From: a virus
DNA length: 64,000 nucleotides
Strand: one strand, 5' to 3'
IMG/VR virus record: IMGVR_UViG_3300009181_000044
Coordinates: 1-64,000 of that record
The notes under the pieces were generated by a model. The model did not search any database. It was not told the DNA's origin and worked only from the letters and a program-made list of their open reading frames with translations. The translations under genes and the position numbers were made by a program. Positions 11,253 through 20,277 of this stretch are shown here, piece after piece; the stretch's first letter is position 1; each line of letters begins with the position of its first letter.

Positions 11253-11579
11253 ATGATTACCATAACCGCTGCGGCTCACAAACAAATTGCAGAAGTATTA
11301 GCTAAACGTGGTCATGGTATCGGTATTAAGATTGGTGTCAAAACTACTGGGTGTAGTGGGTTAGCTTATGTACTGGAATATGTAGATAGTATGGACTATA
11401 CAGAAAATACTGTGAATTATAGCCTAACAGACTTTTGTGTGCTAGTTAGTTTAAAGGACGAGCCTTACCTAAAAGGTTTAACAATGGATTGGGTTCGCGC
11501 AGGACTTAATACAGGTTTTGATTTCCAAAACCCAAATGAACGTGACCGCTGTGGTTGCGGAGAAAGTTTTCGAGTATAA
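11253..11579 (+). CDS. iscA: A-type iron-sulfur cluster carrier (IscA/HesB-like)
   Basis: 108 residues, full domain length. Cys34 in KTTGCSGLAYVLEYVD and the C-terminal pair Cys100/Cys102 in RDRCGCGESF are the three conserved cluster ligands. The protein accepts and delivers Fe-S clusters to apo-enzymes. Related genes are known from marine phages as auxiliary metabolic genes. It sits immediately upstream of the terminase large subunit with a one-base TAATG overlap, so it is expressed late with the structural genes. Confidence 0.92.
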   Translation: MITITAAAHKQIAEVLAKRGHGIGIKIGVKTTGCSGLAYVLEYVDSMDYTENTVNYSLTDFCVLVSLKDEPYLKGLTMDWVRAGLNTGFDFQNPNERDRCGCGESFRV

Positions 11580-12868
11580 TGAGCTTAATAATTTCCCGAC
11601 CAGACGTCAATTGTGACGTAATAGTTGACTTTCCCGCTACCACACGCTTTATCAAGCTGCCTATTACCAACTACCTAAAGTTATTAGATATCTACGATAC
11701 TATCAACCGACCCCAAATTGCATTAATCAACGCAGTCAACGATCCACAATACCGTTTTATCTGCGCAGCCCTAGCTCGCCGACTAGGCAAAACTTATATC
11801 GCCAACATTATTGGGCAATTAGTAACCTTAGTGCCTGGGTCTAATGTCTTAATTATATCGCCTAACTATAATCTCAGCTCAATCTCATTTGAGCTGCAGC
11901 GCCGCCTAATCAAACACTTTGACCTAGAAGTTTCACGAGACAACTTAAAAGACAAGATCATTGAACTTGAGAATGGCAGCACCATTCGCATGGGCTCACT
12001 TTCGACTGTGGACTCAACTGTGGGTCGCAGCTACGACTTAATTATCTTTGATGAAGCTGCATTGGGTGAAGGTGGTGAAGCTGCCTTTAACGTTGCACTT
12101 CGCCCAACCCTAGACCGACCAGGTGCTAAGGCCCTTTTCATCTCAACTCCACGTGGTCGCAACAACTGGTTCTCACAGTTTTACAATCGCGGATTTGATC
12201 CCAACTTTCCAGAATGGGTTTCGCTACAAGCTGACTATACAGAAAATACCCGCATGGCAGAATCAGATGTTGACGAAGCCCGCCGAAGCATGAGCAAGGC
12301 AGAGTTTGAGCAAGAGTACATGGCCAGCTTTACCACGTATGCAGGTCAAATCTATAACTATAGTGCCCAAGATGTAGAAACACCCGCAACCGACTTGATG
12401 GGCGAAGCCATTGCTGGCTGTGACCCTGGCTATCGCGACGAAACTGCGTTTGTGGCTGTGGTATACGATCATAAAACCGATTGTTTTTGGGTAGTAGACG
12501 AATACTTAAAAGCGGAAAAAACCACACGTGAGCATGCAGAGCAGTTTCAGCTGTTATGTGTGAAGTGGGGTATAGAAACCATTTTTATTGACTCAGCAGC
12601 TGCACAGTTTGCGTCAGACTTAGCTTACCTTTACAACTTGGCAACCACCAAGGCTAAAAAAGACGTGCTCCCCGGAATTGCTTATGTACAAACCTTAGTA
12701 CAACAAAATCGCCTTAAAGTGGCCCCACACTGCCAGCATGTGCTAGCTATGTTAGATCAATACCGCTGGGATGATAAAGAAGGCTTGCAACGCGAGCGTC
12801 CTAAGCACGATAAGTACTCTCACATGGCTGATGCCTTACGATATGCACTTTATACTTATACACTATGA
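11579..12868 (+). CDS. terL: terminase large subunit
   Basis: 429 residues from ATG 11579 (overlapping the IscA stop). ATPase: Walker A ARRLGKT (66-72), Walker B LIIFDEA (D158, E159), coupling motif ISTPRGRNNW (188-197). RNase H-like nuclease: D282 in GCDPGYRDET, D338 in FIDSA, and HMADALRYA near the C-terminus. It powers DNA translocation into the prohead and cuts the concatemer. Confidence 0.95.
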   Translation: MSLIISRPDVNCDVIVDFPATTRFIKLPITNYLKLLDIYDTINRPQIALINAVNDPQYRFICAALARRLGKTYIANIIGQLVTLVPGSNVLIISPNYNLSSISFELQRRLIKHFDLEVSRDNLKDKIIELENGSTIRMGSLSTVDSTVGRSYDLIIFDEAALGEGGEAAFNVALRPTLDRPGAKALFISTPRGRNNWFSQFYNRGFDPNFPEWVSLQADYTENTRMAESDVDEARRSMSKAEFEQEYMASFTTYAGQIYNYSAQDVETPATDLMGEAIAGCDPGYRDETAFVAVVYDHKTDCFWVVDEYLKAEKTTREHAEQFQLLCVKWGIETIFIDSAAAQFASDLAYLYNLATTKAKKDVLPGIAYVQTLVQQNRLKVAPHCQHVLAMLDQYRWDDKEGLQRERPKHDKYSHMADALRYALYTYTL

Positions 12869-13539
12869 TACCTAATAGACCTATTAATGTACCACCTAGT
12901 TTTAGACCACAGGAGGCCCAAAACTTTCAAACTACGCCTGTAGTCAGTGAAATTACAGGCGATACGGCAGATAGTGATTATATACCAGACGCAGAATCTG
13001 TGATTGTGGCTACACCACTTAACTTAGACCCTGCATACTGGATTCAGCATGTAGGTGCTAAAGTTGACATTGTAGCAGGCAACTTAGTGCTGTCCGAAAC
13101 TGGCTTTTTAACTGTAAGCACAAGTCCCCAACAATACGCACTATATGTTGATACCTGGACTGGTTTGGTAGCACCCATATGCCCGCGCACAGATTATCGT
13201 GCTAGACGTTACGAGTATCGTAAACAAGACTGCATTACCCTAGTGGCAGAATGGGTAGATAACCATTTTAATTTAAATAGCTTAGCAGCTGTAAAAGCCG
13301 TTAATAGGGTCGAGTATAGAAATTTATACATGACAGGCTTTGTGGAAAAGATTATTGATTTTGGCTTTCAACTTGTTACTAACTTACAAGTAGGCGACGT
13401 TGTTATGTATGATGGGTACGCGCAGTGTGGAGTTATTGTGGAAGAGGGCAAGATCTTATATCAAGTATTAGACAAGTTTAGTTGCATAGACATCATAGAT
13501 ATGAGCAAGATACAAGGAATATATAGATATGCCAACTAA
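12865..13539 (+). CDS. NlpC/P60-like domain protein, possibly inactive
   Basis: 224 residues. N-terminal Pro-rich and acidic part, then from about 107 an NlpC/P60-like core: YRKQDCITLVAEWVDNHF (candidate catalytic Cys), LQVGDVVMYDGYAQCGVIVE and ILYQVLDKFS. In active tail peptidoglycan hydrolases the strand after GD carries a His (HxGIY); here the position reads QCGVI. So either a pseudo-enzyme or a different family. Overlaps terL by ATGA. Confidence 0.45.
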   Translation: MIPNRPINVPPSFRPQEAQNFQTTPVVSEITGDTADSDYIPDAESVIVATPLNLDPAYWIQHVGAKVDIVAGNLVLSETGFLTVSTSPQQYALYVDTWTGLVAPICPRTDYRARRYEYRKQDCITLVAEWVDNHFNLNSLAAVKAVNRVEYRNLYMTGFVEKIIDFGFQLVTNLQVGDVVMYDGYAQCGVIVEEGKILYQVLDKFSCIDIIDMSKIQGIYRYAN

Positions 13540-14143
13540 AAGACTTTATATAGATGGTAATGGCGTTTTAAGCATTACAAACTACGCAAATTCTACTAAT
13601 GCACACGCTAATCCTACTGCAAATATTGATGATGTACACTTACACAGCAGCTTACCTTACTTACGCTTAAAACAAACTTTTGGCCCTGTTAACGTTACCT
13701 TACCAGCAATTGCAAAAAGCACTTATGAGCCTCCTGCTGGTGGCGGCGGTAAGTCTGGCGGAGCAACTGGTCTTTGTGTAGTTGCCACAGAACTAACACA
13801 CCAAGGACAATGGACTAGACGTGACTATAATAGATTAACTTCGTGGAGCCGTAAAAAACTTGACAAAACGTTTTTAGGTCGTTGTTTACACTACGGATAT
13901 CCTGTAGTTGCTGAACGTTTTGTATTGCCGTACTTAAAACAACCCAATACTTGGTTGGCCAAATATTTGGCCTGGTCATTTAATAATGCTACTGCCATCT
14001 TACAAAATAAATCATTCTCTTGGTTAAGCTTACCCAGTGTAGCATTATGGGTTGTAGCTATGACTATAGTAGGTGTATTTATAACCAAAAAACAACACCT
14101 TAAAACTATTGAAAAGCTAACTGGGGGCAAGCATGGCCTATGA
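13529..14143 (+). CDS. virion-associated protein with C-terminal membrane helix
   Basis: 204 residues. A Gly-rich hinge (PPAGGGGKSGGATG, about 70-83) separates an N-terminal beta-rich part from a helical basic domain (RRDYNRLTSWSRKKLDKTFL), followed by a hydrophobic helix LPSVALWVVAMTIVGVFITK (about 169-188). Overlaps both neighbours by 11 bases. No family recognised. Confidence 0.6.
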   Translation: MPTKRLYIDGNGVLSITNYANSTNAHANPTANIDDVHLHSSLPYLRLKQTFGPVNVTLPAIAKSTYEPPAGGGGKSGGATGLCVVATELTHQGQWTRRDYNRLTSWSRKKLDKTFLGRCLHYGYPVVAERFVLPYLKQPNTWLAKYLAWSFNNATAILQNKSFSWLSLPSVALWVVAMTIVGVFITKKQHLKTIEKLTGGKHGL

Positions 14144-14402
14144 CGTTGTATCGGGGTATATTAGTAATCATTTTTTAGGAACTACCACTGTTGCTGATCC
14201 AATTATTATGCTGGAGATTGATGGAGCTGTACAAGCATGCAGTTATATTGTACAACGCATAGGCAACAGTGTTAGGTACGTATATCCCAGAGTGATTACA
14301 GTTAGTGGAGTAAATAACGTATACTTAACCGCCATAAGTCAACTATACGGTAGCGATTTACCTGAAATAACAAAATCTATTAAAGTTTATGTATCGGAAT
14401 AA
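14133..14402 (+). CDS. small beta-rich protein, unknown
   Basis: 89 residues, no charged clusters, alternating hydrophobic pattern (IIMLEIDGAVQACSYIVQRI) typical of a small virion beta-sandwich. Followed after two bases by the 14405 gene. No family recognised. Confidence 0.6.
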   Translation: MAYDVVSGYISNHFLGTTTVADPIIMLEIDGAVQACSYIVQRIGNSVRYVYPRVITVSGVNNVYLTAISQLYGSDLPEITKSIKVYVSE

Positions 14403-14404
14403 CC

Positions 14405-15319
14405 ATGGTTGAAAGAGTAAGCATAACACCACAAGTAATGACACTACGAGATGCTGGAGGCAATCCTACATTTTCTACTGATTTTCGCTATATTAAAAAT
14501 ACTAGTCCAGGTACATTATCTTTAACGCAAGAAAACAAAATCCCCGTACCTTATAAGAGTTCAATTACTACTAGTCAAGATGGTGGACATACTACTTATG
14601 ACCCAGGAATACTTGACACTACTTTAAGTACAGGTACAAACTATAAACCATGGGATAGAATTGGTACTGCGCCAGCTAAAGGAACTTTTGTTATTACACC
14701 CCAAGCAATCTATAGATGGGGAATTGCTAGCCAGTCTGGCAGTAACGGTAGAATAACTAGATATTCTACTACTAACTTAAACAGTGGAACCCAAAATGTA
14801 CTACTTGCTTGGCCAGGATTAATAGGGTATATATTAGTAAATGGCCAGTATCAGAGTAGGTACTATCCAGAATATGGAGCAAGCTACTGGAGCGCATTAT
14901 ACGCATATTTATATGATTGGTATTACGTACGAGTAGTAGGTGCTAGTCAATATCAAACATTCTTTAGAGGCGATGTAGTAGGCAGAATACTTCAGACTTC
15001 GGCAAAGAGCGGCGACAATAACATCGACCCTTCCACCGCAACCACATTATATATACCAGTTGAAGCAGGAGATGTAGTTGACTTAGAGTATAACTATAAT
15101 TACGATTATAATTATTCTACTGGTCAATATGACTATGTAAGTCAAGGTCTGCGCATGTATTGGCAAAGCGTTAGTGGAGTAACAGACGGGTATTATAATG
15201 GATTTGGTATGCCAGCAGGAAGTATTAAATATTTAGGTGGTGTAGATGATACTGTTTACCCAATCAGGGCCAGATTTTACTCAGACACTGCAACTCTACC
15301 TTTAGGGGTTACAGCATGA
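14405..15319 (+). CDS. tyrosine-rich putative virion protein
   Basis: 304 residues, strongly enriched in Tyr, Ser and Thr (VDLEYNYNYDYNYSTGQYDY near 218-237; YYPEYGASYWSALYAYLYDW near 156-175). No signal peptide or coiled coil. The composition resembles phage decoration or adhesin proteins. Overlaps the next gene by ATGA. Confidence 0.6.
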   Translation: MVERVSITPQVMTLRDAGGNPTFSTDFRYIKNTSPGTLSLTQENKIPVPYKSSITTSQDGGHTTYDPGILDTTLSTGTNYKPWDRIGTAPAKGTFVITPQAIYRWGIASQSGSNGRITRYSTTNLNSGTQNVLLAWPGLIGYILVNGQYQSRYYPEYGASYWSALYAYLYDWYYVRVVGASQYQTFFRGDVVGRILQTSAKSGDNNIDPSTATTLYIPVEAGDVVDLEYNYNYDYNYSTGQYDYVSQGLRMYWQSVSGVTDGYYNGFGMPAGSIKYLGGVDDTVYPIRARFYSDTATLPLGVTA

Positions 15320-15822
15320 GTTTAAAAATTAGTGGTACAAATATAGTAGTTAACAATGCAAGTGGTGTAGAGCAGTTTAATAGTAATGACAAACTTGTTT
15401 ACAGAAAAGCTACGGTTACAGGTAGCACAACCCTTGGGGGTTCTAATTCAGCTCAAGTACTTCAAGCAATACCCAATGTACTATTAAACCCGCAAAAAGA
15501 CTTTTCTTTAATGTATATTAAAGTTACTGGTGGAACAGGTAACTTAATGAATACTTTTTTAAATTCTACTATTCAATTAAATTTCCCTCTACTTTTAAAT
15601 GTTGCTTACAGCACAACAAGTGCTGCTGTAACAGAATACGACGTACTATCTGGAATGATTAATCCAGGAGAAGGGTGGAATAGTACAGGATTTGTGCCCT
15701 ACGTAGAATTTGTAACAGTAAGTTACGCAAAATCAGGCGGTCCAGGGTATTTTGAAGAAAATCCCTTAACAACAGCAACAATAAGTTTTGACTGGAAAGC
15801 AGTCATTTTAAGCTATAGGTAA
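15316..15822 (+). CDS. putative virion protein, unknown
   Basis: 168 residues, beta-rich, few charges. Starts MSLKISGTNIVVNNASGVEQ. The C-terminus (ATISFDWKAVILSY) reads as a final beta strand. Lies between two other small putative virion genes with almost no spacers; no family recognised. Confidence 0.6.
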   Translation: MSLKISGTNIVVNNASGVEQFNSNDKLVYRKATVTGSTTLGGSNSAQVLQAIPNVLLNPQKDFSLMYIKVTGGTGNLMNTFLNSTIQLNFPLLLNVAYSTTSAAVTEYDVLSGMINPGEGWNSTGFVPYVEFVTVSYAKSGGPGYFEENPLTTATISFDWKAVILSYR

Positions 15823-15825
15823 TAT

Positions 15826-16038
15826 ATGGATTTAACAAATAAACAAATTAGAATTAACAGTACTTCAATCGGAGGACTACCAGCAATAACAGTAGTAAAT
15901 GTATCCGTTATGCAGGAAGTAAGCCCTGGTATTAAACAAATATTGGGTACTTATGAGCTGCAGTTTGAGGAGGCATATAGCAATCCCGGAGACCCTAATC
16001 TGCTGAGTGCTATAACAGAAAAACTAACTGCGCTATAA
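15826..16038 (+). CDS. small protein, unknown
   Basis: 70 residues. Starts MDLTNKQIRINSTSIGGLPA and ends with an acidic helix. Last gene before the internal Dps promoter. No family recognised. Confidence 0.55.
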   Translation: MDLTNKQIRINSTSIGGLPAITVVNVSVMQEVSPGIKQILGTYELQFEEAYSNPGDPNLLSAITEKLTAL

Positions 16039-16077
16039 AACGCAACTACAGCAAAACTGGGTCATAAAAAATCCTCA

Positions 16078-16106
16078 TTGACTTTTATGTGCTTATCCAG
16101 TATAAT
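16078..16106 (+). promoter_or_regulatory. internal promoter for dps, TTGACT-17-TATAAT
   Basis: TTGACT 16078-16083, spacer 17, TATAAT 16101-16106. It gives the Dps gene (and possibly the HNH and head genes) its own transcription start inside the late operon. Confidence 0.7.
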
Positions 16107-16160
16107 ACTAGGAAATGTACTGGCTGGTTTAAAGAAATTTTACGGCTAACAGGAAAAATT

Positions 16161-16601
16161 ATGGACAAAGAACAATACTTACAGGCATTACGCGTAGCGT
16201 TTGCTAGCGAATTCAGTTTTTTCTTAAAGGCTGCCAACTTCCACTGGAATGTAGAAGGGTCACTATTCCCACAATATCACGAATTGTTTGGTAATATTTA
16301 CCAAGAAGTTTATGGGTCAATTGATGCCTTTGCCGAGGAACTACGTGCTGCCCGAATTTATACGCCAGCGGCTTTTGAAACACTAGATGAGCTTTCAGAA
16401 GTTGAATGTCAAGAGCTAGTACCCAACGGTATGCAGATGACACAAGAATTATTGGCTGACTCAGACTTAATGGCAGAAATGTTTCATGAAGTGTTTATGA
16501 TGGCAGAAGCGCAACACGATCACGGTCTATCAAACTTTTTAGCAGACCGTCAAGATGCTCACCGCAAGCATTCATGGATGTTACGCAGCACACTAAAATA
16601 A
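16161..16601 (+). CDS. dps: Dps/ferritin-like protein
   Basis: 146 residues from ATG 16161 (AGGAAAAATT upstream; the longer frame starts next to the -10). NFHWNVEGSLFPQYHELFGN and YQEVYGSIDAFAEELRA carry the Dps ferroxidase signature: H28, H40, D55, E59. Dps dodecamers oxidise and store iron and protect DNA from Fenton damage. The N-terminus lacks a lysine-rich DNA-binding tail. With IscA it forms a second iron-related gene in the head operon. Confidence 0.88.
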   Translation: MDKEQYLQALRVAFASEFSFFLKAANFHWNVEGSLFPQYHELFGNIYQEVYGSIDAFAEELRAARIYTPAAFETLDELSEVECQELVPNGMQMTQELLADSDLMAEMFHEVFMMAEAQHDHGLSNFLADRQDAHRKHSWMLRSTLK

Positions 16602-17033
16602 ATGGCTAAGAACACAAATAAACGTATTCCTGTTAAGTGGGTCAGAGACCGTGCTAAAGCAGCTTACGAAAAGAAGACTAGCTGTCACATCTGCGAAACC
16701 GCAGCAGACTTAGAGCTTCATCATTTACACTCAGTAACAATACTCTTAGAAACATGGGCTGAACAAAAAGGCTATGACATTTCTACTGATGATGGTATTT
16801 TAGCCGTAAGAGACGAGTTTATCAGCGAGCATCATGTTGAGTTGTATGAAGAAGTTTACACCCTTTGTAATCGTCATCATGTAGCGTTGCATAGTGTTTA
16901 TGGTAAGGCTCCACAACCTGGATCGGAACCGAAACAGGCCCGTTGGATCGGGATACAGCGTGAAAAATTCTTGACAGGTGGAACCGTTGTACCCACAACA
17001 AGTTCAGGTAGTTTTTTCTCTGAGTTTATCTAA
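16602..17033 (+). CDS. HNH-like zinc-finger nuclease domain protein
   Basis: 143 residues. TSCHICETAADLELHHLHSV and LCNRHHVALHSVYGK give a CxxC...HH...CxxHH arrangement, the beta-beta-alpha metal HNH fold. HNH proteins near terminase and portal genes often assist cleavage of packaged DNA. Here it starts directly after the Dps stop. The Val-rich insert between the Cys pairs is longer than usual, so a structural zinc protein is also possible. Confidence 0.7.
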   Translation: MAKNTNKRIPVKWVRDRAKAAYEKKTSCHICETAADLELHHLHSVTILLETWAEQKGYDISTDDGILAVRDEFISEHHVELYEEVYTLCNRHHVALHSVYGKAPQPGSEPKQARWIGIQREKFLTGGTVVPTTSSGSFFSEFI

Positions 17034-17044
17034 AGGGAAAAGTT

Positions 17045-18229
17045 ATGTCATGGATTACACGTACAGGTGATTGGTTTCGCACAAAGCTGAACCCAGCACA
17101 ATCAAGAATCGCACAAAGCGAAGGTAGCCGAATAGGTACTACCGCAAAAATTGGTTATTTACAAGCGTTTCAGAAACTAGAAGCTGTAAATAGATCAGTT
17201 AACATGGTAGTCTCAGCTTGCGCCAGCCTAGACTACGACGTTAAAGACAAAATACACGAAGGTATTGTTACTGGCATTCGTCAGAAACAACTATCTACAC
17301 TGCTGAACTTTAGGCCTAATCCTTATCAGTCAGCCCAAGATTTCAGAATGGCGATTTTCCAAGACTTAATCTTGGATGGTAATGTGTTTGTACACTTTGA
17401 TGGTGTATTTATGTATCACTTACCAGCCAAAGACGTACAAATTTTACCTGATACAAAAACGTTTGTTCAGGGTTACTTGTACAACGGATTAGTAGAGTTC
17501 AAAGAATCAGAAGTGTTCCACTTCAAAGATATTAATTCTAGAAGTATCTATCGCGGTAGTTCTAGAGTTGAAGCAGCAGACCAGTCAATCAATCTGCTAT
17601 ATTCAATGAAAGATTTCCAAGATCATTTCTTTGATAATGGAGCAGTTTTTGGATTAATCTTAACTAGTGATAATACACTATCACAAGTTGCTAAAGATAA
17701 AACTATTCAAAACTGGTTGCAACGATACAGTGCTAAATCCGGTGGTAAAAAGCCCGTAATCTTAGACTCAGGTTTAAAACCCCATTCAGTATCACAAACA
17801 AGTTTCAAGGAAATGGATTTTGATCTTTCAATCAAGACTCATTCAGCCATGATTATGCAAGCAATTGGAGTTCCGCCGATCTTAATGGAAGGTGGAAATA
17901 ACGCCAATATCAGCCCAAATTTACGACTATTTTACTTAGAAACAGTAATGCCTATTGTTAGAAGATTTACTTCTTCTTTAGAAAGATATTACGGTTACGA
18001 CATAGAAGCAATTACAAGCTCTGTTGGCGCATTACAGCCAGAATTAAAAGAGCTTGCCGCATACCACTCAACACTAGTTAATGCAGGAATTATTACTGCT
18101 AACGAAGCACGAAAAGAATTACGTTATGAGCCTATAGCAGGCAATGACGAAATAAGGATACCAGCTAATATTGCTGGTTCAGCTGCTAACCCAGCTCAAG
18201 GAGGACGTCCCGCCTCCGCTAAAGAATAA
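17045..18229 (+). CDS. portal protein (HK97 type)
   Basis: 394 residues. HK97-like portal features: N-terminal helix, LLNFRPNPYQSAQDFRMAIF, GNVFVHFDGVFMYHLPAKDV, and clip/stem region IMQAIGVPPILMEGGNNANI with LRLFYLETVMPIVRRFTSSL. Forms the 12-mer ring at the capsid vertex, docking the terminase. Ribosome-binding site GGGAAAAG. Followed by the protease-capsid fusion. Confidence 0.93.
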   Translation: MSWITRTGDWFRTKLNPAQSRIAQSEGSRIGTTAKIGYLQAFQKLEAVNRSVNMVVSACASLDYDVKDKIHEGIVTGIRQKQLSTLLNFRPNPYQSAQDFRMAIFQDLILDGNVFVHFDGVFMYHLPAKDVQILPDTKTFVQGYLYNGLVEFKESEVFHFKDINSRSIYRGSSRVEAADQSINLLYSMKDFQDHFFDNGAVFGLILTSDNTLSQVAKDKTIQNWLQRYSAKSGGKKPVILDSGLKPHSVSQTSFKEMDFDLSIKTHSAMIMQAIGVPPILMEGGNNANISPNLRLFYLETVMPIVRRFTSSLERYYGYDIEAITSSVGALQPELKELAAYHSTLVNAGIITANEARKELRYEPIAGNDEIRIPANIAGSAANPAQGGRPASAKE

Positions 18230-18240
18230 CAAGGGGTAAT

Positions 18241-20187
18241 ATGGTAGACAAAAACAAAGTACTGCACCTAAACAGTACATTCATCAAAAGTGAAACACTA
18301 CCTACCAAAGACGGAATGATCGACTCTATCACAATCGAAGGTTACGCAAGTACCAATGATATGGATAGACAAGGTGACGTTGTCCCGACTAATGTCTGGG
18401 AAGCGGGAATGGAAAATTACTTAAAAAACCCAGTAATTTTAGCCTACCACGATCATTCAGAGCCAGTCGGTAGGATGATAGAACATAGAATTGACGGCAA
18501 AGGATTGTGGATTAAAGCCAGAATCTCAGCAGCTGCTGACGATGTGTTTAATCTTGTAAAGGACGGCATACTGACCGCATTTAGTATTGGATTCCGTATC
18601 TTAGATGCAGAGTACAACAGTGCAGCAGAAGTGTTTGTAGTTAAGGAACTGGAATTGCACGAAATATCAGTAGTGTCAGTACCAGCTAATCAAAATACAA
18701 TATTTAGTCTTTCTAAAGCGTTTAACGACGCAGAAGAATTTAAATCTTTCAAAATGCAATTTGCACCCAAAAGCGAGTCAGCTAAAGGGCTAGAATCCTC
18801 TACGGAAGCAAAAAGCGACATTAATAAGGAATGGAACATCATGGATCCAAAAGAATTAGAAACATTGTTAGCAGCTACAGCACAAAAAGCCGCTGAACAA
18901 ACAGCAAAAGCTATTGCAGATCAAAATGCAAAAGCACAAGCTGATCAAGCTGCAAAAGCACAAGCTGAAGCAGACTTAACAGCAAAAATCAAATCAGCAA
19001 TGAGCACAGTAGATACTGGTGCTGAGCGTTTACTAGCCGAAGTTGAAAAGCGTCTAGCTGCAACTGAAGAAAGCCACAAAGGTGCTCTAGAAGGTCTAGA
19101 AACTGCTCTAAGAGAAAAAGCTGCCGAAATTGAAGCTATCACAAAGTCTCGCATGACTTTCAGCGACAGCAAGCAAGATGGTATGGCTTACGCTGACAAA
19201 GAAAAAGCAGTTATGCTAGCTAAAATGACTGGCAAAGCTCTAGAAAGCACAAAACTAGGTCGTGATCTAGTACAAAAATACGGTGCTCACGTACCATCAG
19301 CTACCTGGGAACAAGAAGTATCTTTAAACCTAGAGTCTGAAGTTCGTCGTCGTTTAGTTGTTGCTCCTATTTTCCGCAACATTGCTATGCAGACCAACGT
19401 AATGACAATTCCAGTAAATCCAGAAGCAGGTACTGCTACTTGGGTTACTAACGCTGACTTTGGCGCTGTTCCTGGAAGTGTTGGTGTTGCTGGTGCAAGT
19501 GCTGGTGGCAATGCTACTCATGCATTAAAAGAGATTACTCTAAATGCATACAAACTAGCTACAAACGAGTACACAGCATACGAAGAAGAAGAAGACGCAC
19601 TATTGGCTCTAATGCCAATCATCCGTGACGGTATGGTTCGTCGTGTTGCTCGCGCTGTTGACAAAGCATTCTTGTTAGGTGCTGGTTCAGGCGGTGACCC
19701 TGTTAAAGGTCTAAGCATCTGGGCAAGCAATACTACAGCTACTGGTAACACAGTTGCTGCTGGTATGACAGTTGCTAAAATGCGCACTTTACGTCAAGGT
19801 CTTGGTGCTTGGGGTCTAGACCCACAAGAAGTAATTTATATCGTTAATACCGATGTATATTACCAGTTGCTAGAAGACACAGTCTTCCAGACAATGAACC
19901 AAGTTGGTACACAAGCTACATTACTAACTGGTCAAATCGGCCAGATCGGTGGCAGCCCAGTATTAGTTTCCGCAGAGTTTGCTACCCCAGGAACTGGTGT
20001 TGCAGGCGCAGTCTGTGTAAACCCAGGTAACTTCATTGTTGGTAACCAACGTGGTCTACGCATTGATACTCAAGAATTAGTTGAAACACAACGCCGTGTT
20101 ATGGTAGCTAGCCTACGTACCGGTATGACTCGTGTTACTACTAACCTAGGTAACGCTGTAACAGCACACAAGTACACAGCATCTTAA
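18241..20187 (+). CDS. fused prohead protease, scaffold and major capsid protein
   Basis: 648 residues. Residues 30-155 are an S78 prohead protease: H70/H72 in LAYHDHSEPVG, S115 in LTAFSIGF, E141 in HEISVVSVPANQ. About 200-300 is an Ala/Lys/Glu-rich coiled coil (scaffold or delta domain). From about 305 an HK97-fold capsid follows (LVQKYGAHVPSATWEQEVSL, VAPIFRNIAMQTNVMTIPV, C-terminal TGMTRVTTNLGNAVTAHK). Self-cleavage would release protease and delta domain. An internal ATG (18841) has its own ribosome-binding site. Confidence 0.93.
   Translation: MVDKNKVLHLNSTFIKSETLPTKDGMIDSITIEGYASTNDMDRQGDVVPTNVWEAGMENYLKNPVILAYHDHSEPVGRMIEHRIDGKGLWIKARISAAADDVFNLVKDGILTAFSIGFRILDAEYNSAAEVFVVKELELHEISVVSVPANQNTIFSLSKAFNDAEEFKSFKMQFAPKSESAKGLESSTEAKSDINKEWNIMDPKELETLLAATAQKAAEQTAKAIADQNAKAQADQAAKAQAEADLTAKIKSAMSTVDTGAERLLAEVEKRLAATEESHKGALEGLETALREKAAEIEAITKSRMTFSDSKQDGMAYADKEKAVMLAKMTGKALESTKLGRDLVQKYGAHVPSATWEQEVSLNLESEVRRRLVVAPIFRNIAMQTNVMTIPVNPEAGTATWVTNADFGAVPGSVGVAGASAGGNATHALKEITLNAYKLATNEYTAYEEEEDALLALMPIIRDGMVRRVARAVDKAFLLGAGSGGDPVKGLSIWASNTTATGNTVAAGMTVAKMRTLRQGLGAWGLDPQEVIYIVNTDVYYQLLEDTVFQTMNQVGTQATLLTGQIGQIGGSPVLVSAEFATPGTGVAGAVCVNPGNFIVGNQRGLRIDTQELVETQRRVMVASLRTGMTRVTTNLGNAVTAHKYTAS
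18829..18843 (+). promoter_or_regulatory. internal ribosome-binding site and start for a scaffold-capsid product
   Basis: AAGGA about ten bases upstream of ATG 18841 (MDPKELETLLAATAQ...) inside the fusion gene would give a 448-residue product without the protease, as nested starts do in lambda C/Nu3. This would let capsid outnumber protease. Confidence 0.6.
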
Positions 20188-20208
20188 TTTTATTAAGTAG
20201 TTGATGTT

Positions 20209-20234
20209 GACAGGGCTTAACCGCCCTGTCTTTT
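20209..20234 (+). terminator. terminator after the capsid gene
   Basis: GACAGGGC (20209-20216)/GCCCTGTC (20223-20230) then TTTT. A second 12-bp hairpin, CTTTTAAAAGGA/TCCTTTTAAAAG (20230-20262), follows and precedes the connector gene; partial termination would set capsid mRNA apart from the tail genes. Confidence 0.8.
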
Positions 20235-20277
20235 AAAAGGATTTTCAGAGTCCTTTTAAAAGACAAGAGAGGCAAAT

